Part shown: piece by piece, positions 32,242 through 40,648 of the stretch
Numbering within the stretch: position 1 is the first letter of the stretch
How the letters are laid out: every line of letters starts with the position of its first letter
From: Verrucomicrobiota bacterium
GTDB lineage: Bacteria > Verrucomicrobiota > Verrucomicrobiia > Limisphaerales > Fontisphaeraceae
DNA: 46,133 nt
Direction: 5' to 3'
Assembly (NCBI GenBank): GCA_037139415.1
Contig: JBAXGN010000039.1
Span: 1-46,133 of the forward strand
Program-made: the position numbers and the translations under genes
The notes under the pieces: model-generated
What the model was told of the DNA's origin: nothing
What the model saw: only the letters and a program-made list of their open reading frames with translations
The model's database searches: none

Positions 32242-33186
32242 ATGAACAAGTTAGCAAACATGCTATTACTGATGAGCGTCTGGAGCATGGCCAGCCAGGC
32301 CGCTGATCCGATCCCTGACGATCTGATCTGGCAGCGTGATCCCGGTGCGGTGGCGCTGCTCAAAGGGCAGCAAGTGGTCTGGCGCTTCGCGTATGGAACG
32401 AACGAGGCCAAACCGTGCTTTCATCCGCTAAAGCTACCCAACGGCCCCACCCTGACCGAGTACCGGCCCGCGGACCATCCCTGGCACCGGGCGTTGTGGT
32501 TTTCCTGGAAGTACATCAACGGGGTCAATTACTGGGAAGAGGACGCCAAAACCGGTGTGGCGGAAGGACTGACCGAATGGCAAGGCACGCACATCGAGGC
32601 CCGCTTGGATTACTCGGCCCTGCTCACCTTGAATCTCACCTACCGCCCCGCCAATGGCAAACCTATCATGATGGAGCGACGTGAAATCCTAGTGCGACCA
32701 CCTCAGGCGGATGGCGGCTACTCCATGGATTGGACGCTCACATTCACCGCCGGCGATACGGATCTCAAGCTGGATCGGACTCCGCTGCCCGGCGAACCGG
32801 ACGGCAAACCGCACGGCGGCTACGCCGGATTATCCGTGCGCTTTGCCAACGCCCTCTCCGACGCTCGGGCCACCAGCACGACGGAACCCGTCGAGTTCAA
32901 AGCGGACCGTTATCGCGGCAAAGCCACGGCGATGGATTATTCCGGGGTGATCGAAAACCAGGAGGCGGGTATTGCCATCTTGGATCATCCAAACAACCTG
33001 AACGCACCCACTCCTTGGTATGTGATTAACAGTAAAATCATGAAATACTACAGTCCGGCGGTAGTGTGCTACCAGCCTCATATCTTGAAGGCTGGCACCC
33101 GCATGACCCTGCGTTACCGGGTTTTTGTGCATCCAGGCCGCTGGGATGCCGCCCGGCTGGAAACTGAATACAATCGTTATAAATAA
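32242..33186 (+). CDS. Secreted DUF6807/PmoA-like protein
   Basis: About 314 residues from ATG 32242, with a signal peptide cleaved near Ala-Ser-Gln-Ala-Ala. The mature part is that of proteins labelled DUF6807 or PmoA-like in Planctomycetota and Verrucomicrobiota: His-Pro-Leu-Lys-Leu-Pro-Asn-Gly, Pro-Ala-Asp-His-Pro-Trp-His-Arg-Ala-Leu-Trp-Phe-Ser-Trp, then Gly-Tyr-Ala-Gly-Leu-Ser-Val-Arg and Asn-Ser-Lys-Ile-Met-Lys-Tyr-Tyr. Despite the old name it does not resemble methane monooxygenase. Its function is not established; a role in carbohydrate metabolism is often assumed from context. Confidence 0.78.
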   Translation: MNKLANMLLLMSVWSMASQAADPIPDDLIWQRDPGAVALLKGQQVVWRFAYGTNEAKPCFHPLKLPNGPTLTEYRPADHPWHRALWFSWKYINGVNYWEEDAKTGVAEGLTEWQGTHIEARLDYSALLTLNLTYRPANGKPIMMERREILVRPPQADGGYSMDWTLTFTAGDTDLKLDRTPLPGEPDGKPHGGYAGLSVRFANALSDARATSTTEPVEFKADRYRGKATAMDYSGVIENQEAGIAILDHPNNLNAPTPWYVINSKIMKYYSPAVVCYQPHILKAGTRMTLRYRVFVHPGRWDAARLETEYNRYK

Positions 33187-33220
33187 CCCAAGCCGAAAAA
33201 CGATCGGGAAAGCGGGCCGT

Positions 33221-34234
33221 TTAATGGCTGGCCTTCACTTGGTCCACCCAGGCTTGGTTGTCGAGGTACCATTTGACCGTTTCCCGGATGCCGCGCTCGA
33301 AGGTGTATGCCGGCGTCCAACCCAGTTCCCGTTCGATCTTGGAGGCGTCAATGGCGTAGCGGCGATCGTGGCCCAAACGGTCTTTCACAAATGTAATCAG
33401 CTTGCGTGATTGTCCGCCAAGCTGCGGGGCAAATTCGTCCACCAAATCGCAGATTAATTCCACGATGCGAATATTGGGCCATTCATTATGGCCGCCGATG
33501 TTGTACGTTTCCCCATCGCGGCCTCGGTTCAATACCTGCCAGAGCGCCTCGGCATGATCCCGCACATACAACCAGTCCCGCACATTCATGCCGTCGCCAT
33601 ACACCGGGATGGCTTTGCGGGTCAGTACACTCTGAATCACCACTGGAATGAGTTTCTCTGGAAATTGGTAGGGCCCATAATTATTGGAGCAATTGGTGAT
33701 TACCCCGGGCAACCCGTAGGTGTGATAGTAGGCGCGCACCAGCATGTCGCTGGCAGCTTTGCTGGCCGAATACGGCGAGTTGGGCGCATACGGCGTGGTC
33801 TCAATAAAATGGCCGGTGGCACCCAGGCTGCCAAATACTTCATCGGTGGAAACGTGATGAAAGCGTTTGCCAGCCCACTGCCCGTTCCAAGCGTCGCGAC
33901 ACGCCTCCAGCAAATTGAACGTACCAACGATGTTTGTGTGGATGAAATCACCGGGACCGCTGATGCTACGATCCACATGCGATTCCGCCGCCAAATGCAT
34001 CACCTGCGTGATGGCGTGCTGGCGCACCACGGCCACCACCGCTGGCTTATCGCGCAAATCCACTTTTTCAAACACATACTTTGGATGGCGCGCCACCGAC
34101 TCGAGGTTGGCCGGATGCCCGGCGTAGGTAAGGCAATCCAAATTGACCAGCTTCTGGATTTCCGTTCGCTGGATGATGTGATGAATCAGATTGGAGCCGA
34201 TAAAACCGGCCCCGCCGGTGATAAGCAGGTTCAT
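33221..34234 (-). CDS. rmlB: dTDP-glucose 4,6-dehydratase
   Basis: 337 residues, extended short-chain dehydrogenase. NAD motif [10 protein letters not shown], the Thr-Asp-Glu-Val-Phe-Gly-Ser motif of dehydratases, and catalytic Tyr-Ser-Ala-Ser-Lys. It converts dTDP-glucose to dTDP-4-keto-6-deoxyglucose. Last gene of rmlA-rmlC-rmlD-rmlB; its ATG overlaps the rmlD stop codon by 4 bases. Ends 34 bp from the convergent DUF6807 gene. Confidence 0.96.
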   Translation of the reverse strand: MNLLITGGAGFIGSNLIHHIIQRTEIQKLVNLDCLTYAGHPANLESVARHPKYVFEKVDLRDKPAVVAVVRQHAITQVMHLAAESHVDRSISGPGDFIHTNIVGTFNLLEACRDAWNGQWAGKRFHHVSTDEVFGSLGATGHFIETTPYAPNSPYSASKAASDMLVRAYYHTYGLPGVITNCSNNYGPYQFPEKLIPVVIQSVLTRKAIPVYGDGMNVRDWLYVRDHAEALWQVLNRGRDGETYNIGGHNEWPNIRIVELICDLVDEFAPQLGGQSRKLITFVKDRLGHDRRYAIDASKIERELGWTPAYTFERGIRETVKWYLDNQAWVDQVKASH

Positions 34235-35115
34235 AGTTGTTTATCCAACACCATTCGCAAGCTGTCCTCCCACGTTGGAAGCACGAGCCCGAAGGTATGT
34301 TTTAATTTGTCACACGATAGCACCGAATAGGCGGGCCGCCGGGCGGGCGTCGGGTAATCCGCCGTGGTAATGGCGTCCACCTGTCGGCACTTCTTACCTT
34401 CCTCCGGCATGAGGCGGACGATCTGGTCCGCAAATTGGTGCCAACTGGTGTGCCCGGAAGAACAGAGGTGATACACCCCTTTACGCCCGTTGAAATCTTT
34501 CTGGCCAAGCAGTTGCTGCACAGCCAACGTGGTCGTGGCGGCAATCATGCGAGACCACGTGGGGGAACCAAACTGGTCGCTCACCACGCGCAGTTGTTCG
34601 CGCTCGCGCGCCAGACGCATCATGGTGAGCATAAAATTCTGGCCACGCGCGCCATATACCCAGCATAACCGGAAAATTAGATGCGCACCGTCCACCTGTT
34701 GCACCGCCAGGTCGCCGTCCAGTTTGGTGCGACCGTAAGCGCTCAGCGGCCCAGTGGCATCCGTTTCCACATACGGCTCACGCTTGGCTCCGTCATAAAC
34801 ATAGTCGGTGGAATAATGAACCAACAAAGCACCAAGTCTTTTCGCCTCCTCCGCCAGGATACCGGGTGCCAAGGCGTTGATTTTAGCGGCTAGGTCCAAT
34901 TCCTTTTCCGCCTTGTCCACGGCAGTATAGGCGGCAGCGTTCACAACGATACGCGGGCGCACTTCCCGCATCCAGTTGCGCAACGAATCCGCCTGCGAAA
35001 AATCTATCTCCGGGTAATCCACCGCAACCACTTCGCCGAGAGGCGCCAGGGTTCGACGCAGTTCCCAGCCGACCTGGCCGTTTTTACCGATGATGAGGAC
35101 TCGTGGCCGATCCAT
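34231..35115 (-). CDS. rmlD: dTDP-4-dehydrorhamnose reductase
   Basis: 294 residues, SDR fold. Cofactor motif [10 protein letters not shown], the [12 protein letters not shown] signature, and Tyr-Gly-Arg-Thr-Lys as catalytic Tyr-X3-Lys. It performs the final reduction to dTDP-L-rhamnose. It is 9 bp after rmlC and overlaps rmlB. Confidence 0.95.
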   Translation of the reverse strand: MDRPRVLIIGKNGQVGWELRRTLAPLGEVVAVDYPEIDFSQADSLRNWMREVRPRIVVNAAAYTAVDKAEKELDLAAKINALAPGILAEEAKRLGALLVHYSTDYVYDGAKREPYVETDATGPLSAYGRTKLDGDLAVQQVDGAHLIFRLCWVYGARGQNFMLTMMRLAREREQLRVVSDQFGSPTWSRMIAATTTLAVQQLLGQKDFNGRKGVYHLCSSGHTSWHQFADQIVRLMPEEGKKCRQVDAITTADYPTPARRPAYSVLSCDKLKHTFGLVLPTWEDSLRMVLDKQL

Positions 35116-35124
35116 GCGTATGCC

Positions 35125-35670
35125 TTAATAGAGACGTTCGACGGGTATATCTTTGAGCAATGGTGCTTGGGCATCCCGCTGGGAAAGAATGGGCGTCTTG
35201 ACGGGCCAATCAATAGCGAACTCGGGATCATTCCAGCGAATCGCTTGCTCATCCTTGGGCGAGTAATAGTCGGTACATTTGTAATGGAACAATACCGTCT
35301 CGCTCAACACCGCAAAGCCGTGGGCAAAGCCAGGAGGTATATAAAACTGGCGTTTATTTTCTGCGGAAAGCACCAAGCTAAAACAGCGTTTAAAGGTCGG
35401 CGATTGACGCCGGATATCCACCACCACGTCAAAGATTTCCCCCTGCAACACCATCACCAGTTTGCCTTGGGCGGCCGGGTTTTGAAAATGCAACCCGCGC
35501 AACGTGTCTTTGCGGGAAAAAGAAACGTTATCCTGGACAAAATCCTCAGTAATCCCCGCCGCCCGATAACGCTGTTGGTTCCAGGTTTCCATGAAAAAAC
35601 CGCGTTGGTCCCCGAATACCTTCGGTTCCAGCACCAGCAGCCCCTCGAACTCATTGCGAATGATATTCAT
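35125..35670 (-). CDS. rmlC: dTDP-4-dehydrorhamnose 3,5-epimerase
   Basis: About 181 residues from ATG 35670, chosen because it lies 4 bp past the rmlA stop codon and matches the usual RmlC start (Met-Asn-Ile-Ile-Arg-Asn-Glu-Phe-Glu-Gly); an upstream ATG at 35715 would overlap rmlA. Cupin barrel with Val-Phe-Gly-Asp-Gln-Arg-Gly-Phe-Phe and Arg-Gly-Leu-His-Phe-Gln, whose His is the catalytic base, and Pro-Pro-Gly-Phe-Ala-His-Gly-Phe. It inverts C3 and C5 of the keto sugar. Confidence 0.95.
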   Translation of the reverse strand: MNIIRNEFEGLLVLEPKVFGDQRGFFMETWNQQRYRAAGITEDFVQDNVSFSRKDTLRGLHFQNPAAQGKLVMVLQGEIFDVVVDIRRQSPTFKRCFSLVLSAENKRQFYIPPGFAHGFAVLSETVLFHYKCTDYYSPKDEQAIRWNDPEFAIDWPVKTPILSQRDAQAPLLKDIPVERLY

Positions 35671-35674
35671 GCCA

Positions 35675-36547
35675 TCAAAAACCCGTTTGGCTGAGCCGGA
35701 AGAGGTATTCGCCATATTCGTTCTTGCGCAGTGGTTCCGCCAACCGCTGCAATTCTTCCTTGGAAATCCAGTTTTGCCGGAAGGCGATTTCCTCGGGGCA
35801 ACAGACCATCAAGCCCTGCCGTTTTTCCAACGCGCCAACGTAATTCGAGGCTTCCAGCATCGCCTCGTGGGTCCCGGTGTCCAGCCAGGCAATGCCCCGC
35901 CCCATCATTTCCACCCGCAACTGGCTTTGCTTGAGATAGAGATTATTCACATCGGTGATTTCCAACTCGCCGCGCGGGGAGGGCTTGAGTTCGGCCGCCA
36001 ACTTCACCACTTGGTTGTCGTAAAAATACAAGCCGGTCACCGCGAAGTTGGACTTCGGCTGTTTGGGTTTTTCTTCAAGACTGATGGCCTTCCCGTGCGC
36101 GTCAAATTCAACCACGCCATACCGTTGCGGATCGCGCACGTAATACGCAAACACCGTTGCCCCGCTGGAGCGGGCGGCCGCTGATTCCAACAGCCCCTGA
36201 AAGCCGTGGCCGTAAAAAATGTTATCGCCCAAGACTAGGCAAACATTTGAGTCGCCAATGAATTCGCGGCCAATGATGAACGCCTGGGCCAAACCGCCGG
36301 GATTCGGCTGCACGGCATACTGGATGGATATTCCCCACCGTTTACCATCGCCCAATAGCGCCGCAAAGCGCGGGGTATCCTCAGGGGTGCTGATAATTAA
36401 AATATCGCGAATTCCCGCCAGCATCAGGGTGGCGAGCGGATAATAGACCATCGGCTTGTTATAGATGGGCAGCAGTTGCTTGCTAACCACTGTGGTCAGT
36501 GGGTAGAGCCGTGTACCAGAACCGCCTGCAAGAATTATGCCTTTCAT
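35675..36547 (-). CDS. rmlA: Glucose-1-phosphate thymidylyltransferase
   Basis: 290 residues, nucleotidyltransferase fold. Start motif [16 protein letters not shown], then Pro-Met-Val-Tyr-Tyr-Pro-Leu, Leu-Gly-Asp-Asn-Ile-Phe-Tyr-Gly and Glu-Lys-Pro. It makes dTDP-glucose from glucose-1-phosphate and dTTP; the first and promoter-proximal gene of the rhamnose operon. Confidence 0.96.
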   Translation of the reverse strand: MKGIILAGGSGTRLYPLTTVVSKQLLPIYNKPMVYYPLATLMLAGIRDILIISTPEDTPRFAALLGDGKRWGISIQYAVQPNPGGLAQAFIIGREFIGDSNVCLVLGDNIFYGHGFQGLLESAAARSSGATVFAYYVRDPQRYGVVEFDAHGKAISLEEKPKQPKSNFAVTGLYFYDNQVVKLAAELKPSPRGELEITDVNNLYLKQSQLRVEMMGRGIAWLDTGTHEAMLEASNYVGALEKRQGLMVCCPEEIAFRQNWISKEELQRLAEPLRKNEYGEYLFRLSQTGF

Positions 36548-36880
36548 GCGCGTTATGATGCCTCAGTCGCTGCTTGAATGCAAAACGAAATTTTCCCTTC
36601 CGAGGAATAACTTTGGACGCGGCGTTTCAAAGTTCCAAGTCCAACCCTTCAGGGTGTTTTGGAAGAACCGAAACGGTTGCCGAAACTGCCGCTGGCCAAA
36701 CAACTTAAACGCCCAAAGCGAACCGGGACACAACCCGGAACACTACCACCCGCAATTCCAGCAGTGTTAAAATGTGCCCGATGCGCGGAGTTTTGGGTGT
36801 TTCAGCTTGCTGCATGAAGTTCCTACCGATACTCTAATTTCCAGAATTAGCGCGAACGGCTGGTTTGTTCAGCGCAATCC
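36548..36880. other. 333-bp intergenic region upstream of the radical SAM-ketosynthase gene
   Basis: Divergent promoters of rmlA and of the fusion gene must lie here. A small 6-bp inverted repeat (CTAATT 36834-36839, AATTAG 36845-36850) is 30 bp before the fusion start. No coding frame, terminator or RNA gene was recognised, and no clear ribosome site precedes ATG 36881. Confidence 0.5.
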
Positions 36881-39800
36881 ATGAAAGTAACGTTTGTTTA
36901 TCCGCGGTTTGAGAAATTCCTCTCCAGTTTGCCGGAACTGGATCAAGGACTCATTAACTATTTCCTGGGTGATTTCACCACGCCACCCTCCCTGGGCATC
37001 CCCCTGCTGGCGGCGATGACGCCGCCGGAAATCGATGTGGAATTGGTGGATGACAACAGCGGGCAACCGATTCCCTATGACGCTCCCACCGACCTGGTGG
37101 CCATCAATTGCTTCACGCCGCAGGCGGCCCGGGCGTTTGAAATCGCCGATGCCTATCGCGCCCACGGCAAGAAGGTGGTGATGGGCGGACTGTTCCCGAC
37201 CTTCATGGCGAGCGAATGCCTGAAGCACGCGGACGCCGTGAATGTGGGTGAGGGCGAACCAACCTGGCACCAAATTCTCAAGGATGCGCAAGCTGGCACA
37301 CTGAAGCCGCGCTACATGGGGGGAGCCTCGACGAATATGGCGCAGGTGCCAGCGGCGCGACGGGAGATTTTCTACCAAAACAACTTCTACGACTGGGATG
37401 AGGACCTGGTGCAGGTGATGCGCGGCTGCTCCTATACGTGCGCCATGTGCGCCCTGCCGGCACAAATGGGGGGCCGCATCCGGTTCCGTCCCATTGAGCG
37501 GGTGGTGGAGGAGATCAGCCGGTGCAAGCATGAAAACGTCTATCTGGCGGATGATATGCTGTTTTTCCAGCACCGCCGCATCAATGAATATGCGCGCGAA
37601 CTGTTCACCGCCCTGGAACCGCTGCAGAAGAAGTATTTTGTGTCGTCCACGATGGCATTGAATACGGACAATGCGTTCCTGGATCTTGCCGCGCGCGCCG
37701 GGGTACGGAATTTTTACTGCACGCTGAATGTGGACCCGTTTTCAATCAAAGCACTGCAGGGCGAGGCGCGGGAACGCCAGATGCTGATTGATCTGGTGAA
37801 GTCCATTGAGGACCGAGGCATCCGTTTCTTCGCCTCGTGCGCGCTGGGGCGTGATTGGGATGATGAACGCATCGCGGACCAAATCCTGACCCTCTTCGAT
37901 GCGGCCAAAATTCGCACCGCCGAGTTTTTCATCTTCACACCGTACCCGGGCTCGGTGCATTGGGATCGCATGTTGCGACAGGAACGGATCTTTGACTTCA
38001 ACTGGCGGCATTACAACGGCGCACATGTGGTGTCCAAGCCGCAGAACCTGACCCCGGACCAATTGCGGAAACAGTTCGTGAAAGTCTGGCGGGAGTTTTT
38101 CAAGATGCAGAAGGCCCAGCACGCGGCACATCTTGAACCAGCGACGTGGCAAGACGGGGTGCAGGTGCTGGGCAAGCCGATGCAACGGCAGGGCGCGCGC
38201 ACGCAGGCGGTAGTGACGGGCGTTGGCATACTAAGCCCAATTGGAAATGATCCGGAAACCGTGACCGAGGCGCTGCGAACGGGACGCCACGGCCTGACGG
38301 CGGTTTCAAAATATGACAGTCGGCATTTCCGGACGAACCTGGGCGGGGAGATCAAGAACTTCAACCCGGCCGACTGGCTCAGTCCGGCAGAATTCCAGGA
38401 ATACGACGATCCGTATTTGCATTACGCCATCGCTGCTGCCCGTTTGGCATTGCGCGACGCGGGATTGGACTGGAAGGAATTGCGGCGCGACGTCGGCCTG
38501 GTGCTGGGCACCTGCAACGGCGGGCTTTGTTCCGCCGAGGCGGAATATGCCTGGAAGCACGGCCGCAGCTCACGCGCCTTTGATGAGCGCATGAATTTGC
38601 ACGCGCAGTTCTTCGGCTTCGGGAAAGCGATGGCCAACGCGCTGAAGATCGGTGGGGAAACTTATGTGGTCACCACGGCCTGCTCCTCCACCACGGTGGC
38701 GCTGGGATTGGCGCAAATGCTGATTCAGCGCGGCTATTACGATACCGTGCTGGTGGGCGGCGCGGATATATTGTGTGTGGCCAACGTCTCGGGTTTTGAC
38801 GCACTGAAAGCCACCTCCAGCGGCCGCATCGCCCCGTTTTCGCAACCGTGCGGGCTGAACATAGGCGAAGGGGCCTGTTTCTGGGTGGTGGAAACGCTGG
38901 AGAAGGCGCTGTTGCGCCACGCGCGCTGCCGGGGGCGCATCGCCGGCCATGCCACCAGCGCGGATGCGTATCATCCCACCACACCCGATCCCCGTGGGTT
39001 GGGCGTCTGCCGCACGCTGACGAATGCGCTGAGTGATTCCGGGTACAGCCTGGCGGAAATTGGCTGCATCAACGGGCACGGCAGCGGCACCGAAGCCAAT
39101 GACAAGGCGGAATCGCGCGGCGTGGCCAAGTTCATTGACGGCCAGCCGATTCCCCTGGTGTCCACCAAATCGTATTTTGGCCATTGCATGGGGGTGACCG
39201 GGATTCTGGAAGCCACCAGCCAGTTGCTGGCCATGAACCATGATTTCATCCCCCCCACGCTGAATTTCAGCGAACCGCGCCCCGGCTGCGCGCTGGATTA
39301 TGTGCCGAACGAAGCGCGCCCGAAAAAGTACGAGGCGTTCATTTCCGCCAACTACGCCTTCGGGGGCAACAACGCGGCGGTGGTGGTCACGAAATGGGAT
39401 GCGCCGCTCAATCCCCCCGTGCGCGCGGCGGAACGGGTAGTGATCACCGGCCTGGGAACGGTGACGGCGGCCGGGCTCGGCATCCAAAAGACTTTGGAAC
39501 AACTGCGTAACAATGCGGTGTGCCTGAGCCCCGCCCGGGGTTTCCCGCTGAATGGGGCGCGGGCGAAGCTGATCGGGCATGTGCCGGAGTTCAAGGCCGC
39601 CGAGGTGGATCGCCGCATTGATTTTGCCAGTCTGAATCTGATCAGCCGCTTTGCGGTGGCGGCGGGGCGACTGGCGCTGGATCATGCCGGGCTGAAAATC
39701 ACGCCGCAGAACGGGGATGACGCGGGGGTGGTGATGGGCGTATGCAATGGCCCTTCAGAGATGGGGCACATGGACCGGGTCTTTACCTCGGAAAATTTTG

Positions 39801-40648
39801 CGGCGGATGTGACGAGCTTCTCCAACATCACCTCCAATTCCACCGCCGGATGGGTCTCCAACACGCTTTACCTAAAAGGCGTGAACGCCTCGCTGGCGTC
39901 GGGACCGCACGCGGGCTTGCAGAGTCTCGCCTATGCGTATGATTCACTAGTGGAGAACCGCGCGAAGGTGATCCTGGCCGGCGCGGCGGATGAAGCGTAC
40001 GCCCAGACCTTTTACAACTACGACGGCATGGACTTCCTGTATGCGGGCGAGGAAGAGTCGGATTACCGGCTACGCACCACAGTGGAACGGCGCAAGGTGC
40101 TGGGCGAAGGCGCGGCGATGATCTGCCTAGAGACCGCCACGCACGCCACCTGCCGCAATGCCAATATCCTCGCGGAAATGCTCGGTTACGGCATGAGCAT
40201 GGACGGTGACGGATTCACAGCGGCGAATCTTCGTCCCGAAGGGCTCATCCACGCGGTGCAACTGGCGTTATCCCGCGCCAGTGTCGCCGCCCGGGAAATC
40301 GGCCTCCTTGTGTGGGCGCCGCAAGGCAACCGCCAGGATTTGAAAGTGCTGGAGGCAGGCCGGAGCGTGTTCGGCGAGCGCTTTGCGCAAATGCCGCTGG
40401 CCGCGACCACGTTCAATACGGGCTACATTGAATCCGCTTCGATCCTCGTCAGTCTCGCCGCCGCACTGCAATCATTGCACGCTGCTGAAAGCACGCTCTG
40501 GCCGCAGCGCACCGGCCTGCCAGAGTTGGACGCACGCGCCTTACCGCAACCGCCCGATTACATTCTGGCGATGGCCAGCACCGATTTGGGATACAACTAC
40601 GCCGCCGTGTTCCGGCGCAGATGGAAAGCCGCCGCCGCCGCCGAATGA
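36881..40648 (+). CDS. Radical SAM - ketosynthase - ketosynthase-like (CLF) fusion protein
   Basis: 1255 residues in three parts. Residues 1-145 are a cobalamin-binding-type domain (Pro-Ser-Leu-Gly-Ile-Pro-Leu-Leu-Ala-Ala-Met-Thr) without an Asp-X-His-X2-Gly motif. Radical SAM core about 175-385 has Cys183-X3-Cys187-X2-Cys190, like DUF4070-linked enzymes. Residues 441-838 are a complete ketosynthase, with Cys601 (Thr-Thr-Ala-Cys-Ser-Ser), His733 (Asn-Gly-His-Gly-Ser-Gly-Thr-Glu) and His768 (Lys-Ser-Tyr-Phe-Gly-His). Residues 852-1246 are a second ketosynthase fold in which Cys is Pro1009 and both His are gone, as in chain-length factors. The stop codon overlaps the next gene (ATGA). The product is unknown; no acyltransferase, ketoreductase, dehydratase or ordinary ACP is present. 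This fusion is not one I know as characterised. Confidence 0.9.
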   Translation: MKVTFVYPRFEKFLSSLPELDQGLINYFLGDFTTPPSLGIPLLAAMTPPEIDVELVDDNSGQPIPYDAPTDLVAINCFTPQAARAFEIADAYRAHGKKVVMGGLFPTFMASECLKHADAVNVGEGEPTWHQILKDAQAGTLKPRYMGGASTNMAQVPAARREIFYQNNFYDWDEDLVQVMRGCSYTCAMCALPAQMGGRIRFRPIERVVEEISRCKHENVYLADDMLFFQHRRINEYARELFTALEPLQKKYFVSSTMALNTDNAFLDLAARAGVRNFYCTLNVDPFSIKALQGEARERQMLIDLVKSIEDRGIRFFASCALGRDWDDERIADQILTLFDAAKIRTAEFFIFTPYPGSVHWDRMLRQERIFDFNWRHYNGAHVVSKPQNLTPDQLRKQFVKVWREFFKMQKAQHAAHLEPATWQDGVQVLGKPMQRQGARTQAVVTGVGILSPIGNDPETVTEALRTGRHGLTAVSKYDSRHFRTNLGGEIKNFNPADWLSPAEFQEYDDPYLHYAIAAARLALRDAGLDWKELRRDVGLVLGTCNGGLCSAEAEYAWKHGRSSRAFDERMNLHAQFFGFGKAMANALKIGGETYVVTTACSSTTVALGLAQMLIQRGYYDTVLVGGADILCVANVSGFDALKATSSGRIAPFSQPCGLNIGEGACFWVVETLEKALLRHARCRGRIAGHATSADAYHPTTPDPRGLGVCRTLTNALSDSGYSLAEIGCINGHGSGTEANDKAESRGVAKFIDGQPIPLVSTKSYFGHCMGVTGILEATSQLLAMNHDFIPPTLNFSEPRPGCALDYVPNEARPKKYEAFISANYAFGGNNAAVVVTKWDAPLNPPVRAAERVVITGLGTVTAAGLGIQKTLEQLRNNAVCLSPARGFPLNGARAKLIGHVPEFKAAEVDRRIDFASLNLISRFAVAAGRLALDHAGLKITPQNGDDAGVVMGVCNGPSEMGHMDRVFTSENFAADVTSFSNITSNSTAGWVSNTLYLKGVNASLASGPHAGLQSLAYAYDSLVENRAKVILAGAADEAYAQTFYNYDGMDFLYAGEEESDYRLRTTVERRKVLGEGAAMICLETATHATCRNANILAEMLGYGMSMDGDGFTAANLRPEGLIHAVQLALSRASVAAREIGLLVWAPQGNRQDLKVLEAGRSVFGERFAQMPLAATTFNTGYIESASILVSLAAALQSLHAAESTLWPQRTGLPELDARALPQPPDYILAMASTDLGYNYAAVFRRRWKAAAAAE

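Noticed and set aside
32242-33186. Methane monooxygenase subunit (name PmoA)
   Set aside because: The protein is a soluble secreted DUF6807 type; no membrane helices or copper sites of particulate methane monooxygenase are visible.
38570-39685. 371-codon antisense frame inside the ketosynthase fusion
   Set aside because: Same cause; the plus-strand ketosynthase motifs cover the whole stretch.
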